Part shown: piece by piece, positions 61,205 through 64,000 of the stretch
Layout: each line of letters begins with the position of its first letter
Numbering within the stretch: position 1 is the stretch's first letter
Assembly (NCBI GenBank): GCA_003169835.1
Contig: PNAI01000018.1
Span: 112,690-176,689, forward strand
Reading direction: 5' to 3'
Length of the DNA: 64,000 bases
From: Hyphomicrobiales bacterium
GTDB taxonomy: Bacteria; Pseudomonadota; Alphaproteobacteria; Rhizobiales; Xanthobacteraceae
Notes under the pieces: model-generated
Told to the model about the DNA's origin: nothing
Database searches by the model: none
What the model saw: only the letters and a program-made list of their open reading frames with translations
Made by a program: the position numbers and the translations under genes

Positions 61205-62203
61205 ATGGCGGTCATGTCCAGTGCGGTCACCAATCCGCATCAATTTCTGCAAGCGCAAAATCGCTGGCACTGGATCGAGGTGGCGTTCTGGCTCGCCACT
61301 CTCCTGCCGTTTGTGCTCACGCCCAGTTATCTCTCGCTCGCCAGTCAAATCGCGATCACCGCGTTGTTTGCGCTTTCGCTCGATCTGATCCTCGGCTATG
61401 CCGGCATCGTTTCGCTCGGACACGCGGCGTTCTTCGGCTTTGGCGCCTATACCGCCGGCCTGATCTCCAAATGGGGCTGGGGCGAGCCGCTCTCCGGATT
61501 GCTGATCGCGGCCTTCAGTGCGGCCGTGCTCGGCTACCTGATGAGCTTCATCATCGCCCGCTTCCGTCATCTCACGCTGATCATGATGACGCTCGGTCTC
61601 GGCCTTCTGCTGTTCGAGGTCGCCAACAAAGCGAGCTGGCTCACCGGCGGCGCCGATGGCCTGCAAGGCGTGCACATGTGGCCGCTGTTGGGCATGTTCC
61701 GGTTCGATCTCTACGGCTACACCGCATATACCTACGCGCTCATTGTCCTGTTCCTGCTCTTCCTGCTGAGCCGGCGGCTGACCAATTCGCCTTTTGGCCT
61801 TGCGCTGCGCGGCATTCGCGAAAACCTCACGCGCATGCGCGCCATCGGCGCGACCAGCCGCTCGCATATCCGGACGGTCTACACCATTTCTGCGGCGATC
61901 GCCGGCGTGGCCGGCGGTCTGCTCACGCAAACCACTGAAACGGTATCGCTCGGCGTGGTGGATTTTCAGCGCTCCGCCGACGTGCTGGTCATTCTCGTGC
62001 TCGGCGGCGCCGGTCGGCTTTATGGCGGACTGATCGGCGCGATCATCTTCATGGTCGCGCGCGACCAGTTCTCCGGCATCAACCCGCAATACTGGTATTT
62101 TCCCATCGGCGTTCTGCTCATTGCGGTCGTGATGTTCCTGCCCAACGGCATTCTCGGCGGTCTTGCGCGCCTCGTCGCATCATGGCGGAGCAGATCGCAA
62201 TGA
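61205..62203 (+). CDS. livM: Branched-chain-type ABC transporter permease LivM
   Basis: 332 residues with about nine or ten transmembrane helices. ALSLDLILGYAGIVSLGHAA and GFGAYTAGLI are the family opening, SPFGLALRGIRENLTRMRAI is the cytoplasmic coupling loop, and VLGGAGRLYGGLIGAIIFMV lies near the end. It pairs with LivH. Its stop overlaps the livG start (ATGA at 62200-62203). Confidence 0.92.
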   Translation: MAVMSSAVTNPHQFLQAQNRWHWIEVAFWLATLLPFVLTPSYLSLASQIAITALFALSLDLILGYAGIVSLGHAAFFGFGAYTAGLISKWGWGEPLSGLLIAAFSAAVLGYLMSFIIARFRHLTLIMMTLGLGLLLFEVANKASWLTGGADGLQGVHMWPLLGMFRFDLYGYTAYTYALIVLFLLFLLSRRLTNSPFGLALRGIRENLTRMRAIGATSRSHIRTVYTISAAIAGVAGGLLTQTTETVSLGVVDFQRSADVLVILVLGGAGRLYGGLIGAIIFMVARDQFSGINPQYWYFPIGVLLIAVVMFLPNGILGGLARLVASWRSRSQ

Positions 62204-62955
62204 GCACGCCGGTCCTCTCCACCCGCGGCCTCGACAAGAACTTCGGTTCGCTCGTCGTCGCTAAGGACATCGAAATCGCGCTGCCCAAGGGCGTGCGCTA
62301 TGCGCTGATCGGACCGAACGGCGCCGGCAAGACCACCTTGATAAACTTGATCACGGGCATGCTGCAGCCTGATGTCGGACAAATTTTCCTGGGCGATGAG
62401 GAAATCACCCGGCTCGGACCGGAACAGCGCGTGCGGCGCGGGCTGGTGCGCACGTTCCAGATCAACACCCTGTTTCCCAATCTGACCGCGCTCGAAGCCG
62501 TGACGCTTGCGGTCTGCGAACGCCGCGGCGATGCGAAAACCTGGTGGCGTCCGATCACCGCCTATGGCGAAGTGCTGGACGAAGCCTATTCCATTCTCAC
62601 GTCGCTGCTTTTGGCGCCCGTATGCAATCGCCCAACCCGCGAGCTCGCCTATGGCCAGCAGCGGCTGCTCGAAATCGCGCTCGCGCTCGCGACCAGGCCC
62701 AAGGTACTGCTTCTCGACGAGCCCGCCGCCGGCGTACCGCGCGACGAAAGCTCGGAATTGTTTGCCGCCATCACCAGCCTCTCACAGGACATCACCGTGC
62801 TCTTTATCGAGCACGACATGAATATCGTCTTCAAGCTTGCGAGCCGCATCATCGTGATGGTCGGCGGCCGCATCCTGGTCGAAGGCACGCCCGCCGAAAT
62901 CGCCGCCGACCCGCGCGTGCGCGAAGTCTATCTTGGCGGAGCGCATCATGGCTGA
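62200..62955 (+). CDS. livG: Branched-chain-type ABC transporter ATPase LivG
   Basis: 251 residues from the ATG overlapping the livM stop; an ATG at 62182 would also be in frame. Walker A GPNGAGKTTLINLITG, the signature as LAYGQQRLLEIALALAT, Walker B VLLLDEPAAGV and the LivG-type insertion before the signature (YGEVLDEAYSILTSLLLAP) are present. The switch histidine is in FIEHDMNIV. Cytoplasmic ATPase working with LivF. It ends 8 bp inside the livF start. Confidence 0.93.
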   Translation: MSTPVLSTRGLDKNFGSLVVAKDIEIALPKGVRYALIGPNGAGKTTLINLITGMLQPDVGQIFLGDEEITRLGPEQRVRRGLVRTFQINTLFPNLTALEAVTLAVCERRGDAKTWWRPITAYGEVLDEAYSILTSLLLAPVCNRPTRELAYGQQRLLEIALALATRPKVLLLDEPAAGVPRDESSELFAAITSLSQDITVLFIEHDMNIVFKLASRIIVMVGGRILVEGTPAEIAADPRVREVYLGGAHHG

Positions 62956-63670
62956 GCCCCTGCTCGCGCTGAAAAACGTGCGCGCCGGTTACGGCGACGC
63001 CGTCGTGCTCGACGACATATCGTTTGAGATCGCCCAGAACGGCAGCCTTGCCCTGCTCGGCCGCAACGGCGTGGGAAAAAGCACGCTTCTGCTCACCATC
63101 ATGGGATTCACCCGCGTCGGACGCGGCACGATCGAATGGCAAGGCAAAGATATTACTGCACTCGCACCGCATCTGCGCGCCCGCAGCGGTATCGGCTGGG
63201 TGGCGCAGGAACGCGAAATTTTCGCAAACCTTTCGGTCGAGGAAAATCTCACCGTCGCGGCGCGCCCTGGCCGCTGGGACCTCGCGGCGATCTTTGGGTT
63301 GTTTCCGCGCATCGCCGAACGGCGTCACAACAAGGGCAATCAGCTCTCCGGCGGCGAGCAGCAGATGCTCGCGATCGCGCGCGCGCTGATGACCAACCCG
63401 GCCTTGCTTCTGCTCGACGAGCCACTCGAGGGCCTCGCCCCCATCATCGTCGAGGAACTCAGCGCCGCAATCGCACGCATGATGAAGGAGCAGGGAACCG
63501 CGCTCATCCTCGTGGAGCAGCATGCCGAGATCGCGCTTTCGCTCACCGAGCACGCCGTGGTGTTCGAGCGCGGCGCCATTGTCCATCGCGCGCAATCGCG
63601 CGATTTGCTGGCGGACGCCGCCACGCTCGACCGCTTCATCGGCCTGCGCGTGGCGGAAGGAACGCCATAG
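62948..63670 (+). CDS. livF: Branched-chain-type ABC transporter ATPase LivF
   Basis: 240 residues from ATG 62948, with GGAG upstream. Walker A LLGRNGVGKSTLLLTIMG, signature QLSGGEQQMLAIARALMTNP, Walker B LLLLDEPLEGLAPI and the EQHAEIALSL histidine are intact. GIGWVAQEREIFANLSVEEN is the LivF Q-loop region. Last gene of the livKHMGF operon; a GC-rich hairpin follows (63687-63724). Confidence 0.93.
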   Translation: MAEPLLALKNVRAGYGDAVVLDDISFEIAQNGSLALLGRNGVGKSTLLLTIMGFTRVGRGTIEWQGKDITALAPHLRARSGIGWVAQEREIFANLSVEENLTVAARPGRWDLAAIFGLFPRIAERRHNKGNQLSGGEQQMLAIARALMTNPALLLLDEPLEGLAPIIVEELSAAIARMMKEQGTALILVEQHAEIALSLTEHAVVFERGAIVHRAQSRDLLADAATLDRFIGLRVAEGTP

Positions 63671-63686
63671 CGCAGCCGTGCGAACT

Positions 63687-63724
63687 CCCCTCCCCCCGCG
63701 AGCGAAGCGAGTGGTGGGGAGGGG
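63687..63724. repeat. C-run/G-run hairpin after livF, relative of the ligase-inserted element
   Basis: CCCCTCCCC (63687-63695) pairs perfectly with GGGGAGGGG (63716-63724). A G-rich tail follows (GTCGGGGGTGGGGGG, ending at 63739). It has the same build as the end hairpins of the 41050-41250 element and lies between convergent livF and the hydrolase gene, where it could act as a terminator. Confidence 0.55.
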
Positions 63725-63799
63725 TCGGGGGTGGGGGGTCTATCCGCTTGTTCGTCTGACAGTGAGTTTGCGGGCGTAGTCGTTCAACGTTATCGCGCT

Positions 63800-64000
63800 C
63801 TACGCATCGACGAAGTCGAATGCATCCTGCCAGCGCACCACGCGAGCGATCGACGGCGAGGGAAAGTGCGCCGTGCACATCAGCGTCGACGTATCGCAGA
63901 AGCGGCCGAACAATTTTCGCCGCGACTCTCCCGCAAGCGCGGAATCATAGTCCGACATCATGCCGAGTTCGGGATAGCGGGCCTGCAGCGGCGAGTGGAT
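63800..64000 (-). CDS. Metallo-beta-lactamase-fold hydrolase, C-terminal fragment
   Basis: Only the last 66 codons and the TAG are inside the window; the 5' part lies to the right. The fragment reads HSPLQARYPELGMMSDYDSA, then LFGRFCDTSTLMCTAHFPSP and ARVVRWQDAFDFVDA. It has the AHFPSP histidine segment near the C terminus that is usual in MBL-fold hydrolases of the AHL-lactonase-like group. Activity cannot be decided from this end. Confidence 0.7.
   Translation of the reverse strand: MHSPLQARYPELGMMSDYDSALAGESRRKLFGRFCDTSTLMCTAHFPSPSIARVVRWQDAFDFVDA

Overview
The window is about 64 kb of high-GC, gene-dense DNA from an alphaproteobacterium. The most likely home is the Hyphomicrobiales (Rhizobiales), close to Bradyrhizobium or Xanthobacteraceae. 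That placement is inferred from the gene content: many solute-binding receptors (TTT, TRAP, NMT1 and Liv types), two UbiD decarboxylases, DUF6455 and DUF6494 proteins, FixK/FNR-type TTGAT-N4-ATCAA boxes, and C/G-rich palindromic elements of the kind common in those genomes. I saw no rRNA, tRNA, CRISPR array, transposase or phage gene.

1-22.7 kb is a lipopolysaccharide locus. It holds a truncated UDP-glucuronate epimerase, a nucleotide-sugar dehydrogenase, a lipid-flippase-like membrane protein, KdsD for Kdo, and a WbpL/WbpV/WbpM-type set that would make UDP-QuiNAc and load it on undecaprenyl phosphate. It also has several glycosyltransferases, an O-antigen ligase, a FkbM methyltransferase, the ADP-heptose enzymes GmhA, HldE and HldD (GmhB is not here), heptosyltransferases WaaC and WaaF, and MsbA. 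A DUF6165 gene in this block carries a stop at its fifth codon.

22.8-47.5 kb is catabolic and transport DNA. It contains a fumarylacetoacetase-family hydrolase, a GST, an amidase, orphan TRAP, NMT1 and TTT binding proteins, an enoyl-CoA hydratase, a 3-hydroxyisobutyrate-dehydrogenase-like enzyme, an isoquinoline-oxidoreductase-type molybdoenzyme, an S10 carboxypeptidase, a EutA homologue with histidine-rich ends, and a VOC / two-subunit TPP decarboxylase operon. Two divergent operons then face each other: acyl-CoA ligase, cytochrome c, thioesterase and quinone oxidoreductase on one side; UbiD, amidohydrolase and a dihydroxyphthalate-decarboxylase-like protein on the other. The ligase gene carries an in-frame insertion of a palindromic element.

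47.5-51.2 kb is the most unusual part. It is a small islet of three DUF6455 paralogues, a 69-residue protein with the same C-x2-C-x5-C spacing, and a CBS-BON protein. Four near-perfect FNR/FixK boxes lie in it, three of them about 60 bp (box centre) before a start codon. Diverged copies of one dispersed repeat border it. It looks like an oxygen-responsive module of unknown function.

51.2-64 kb holds a LysR regulator next to a benzoylformate decarboxylase gene broken by one TAA codon. An LLM monooxygenase / CocE-family hydrolase / second UbiD operon follows, divergent from a complete branched-chain-type ABC importer (livKHMGF). The end of a metallo-beta-lactamase-fold hydrolase gene runs off the right edge.
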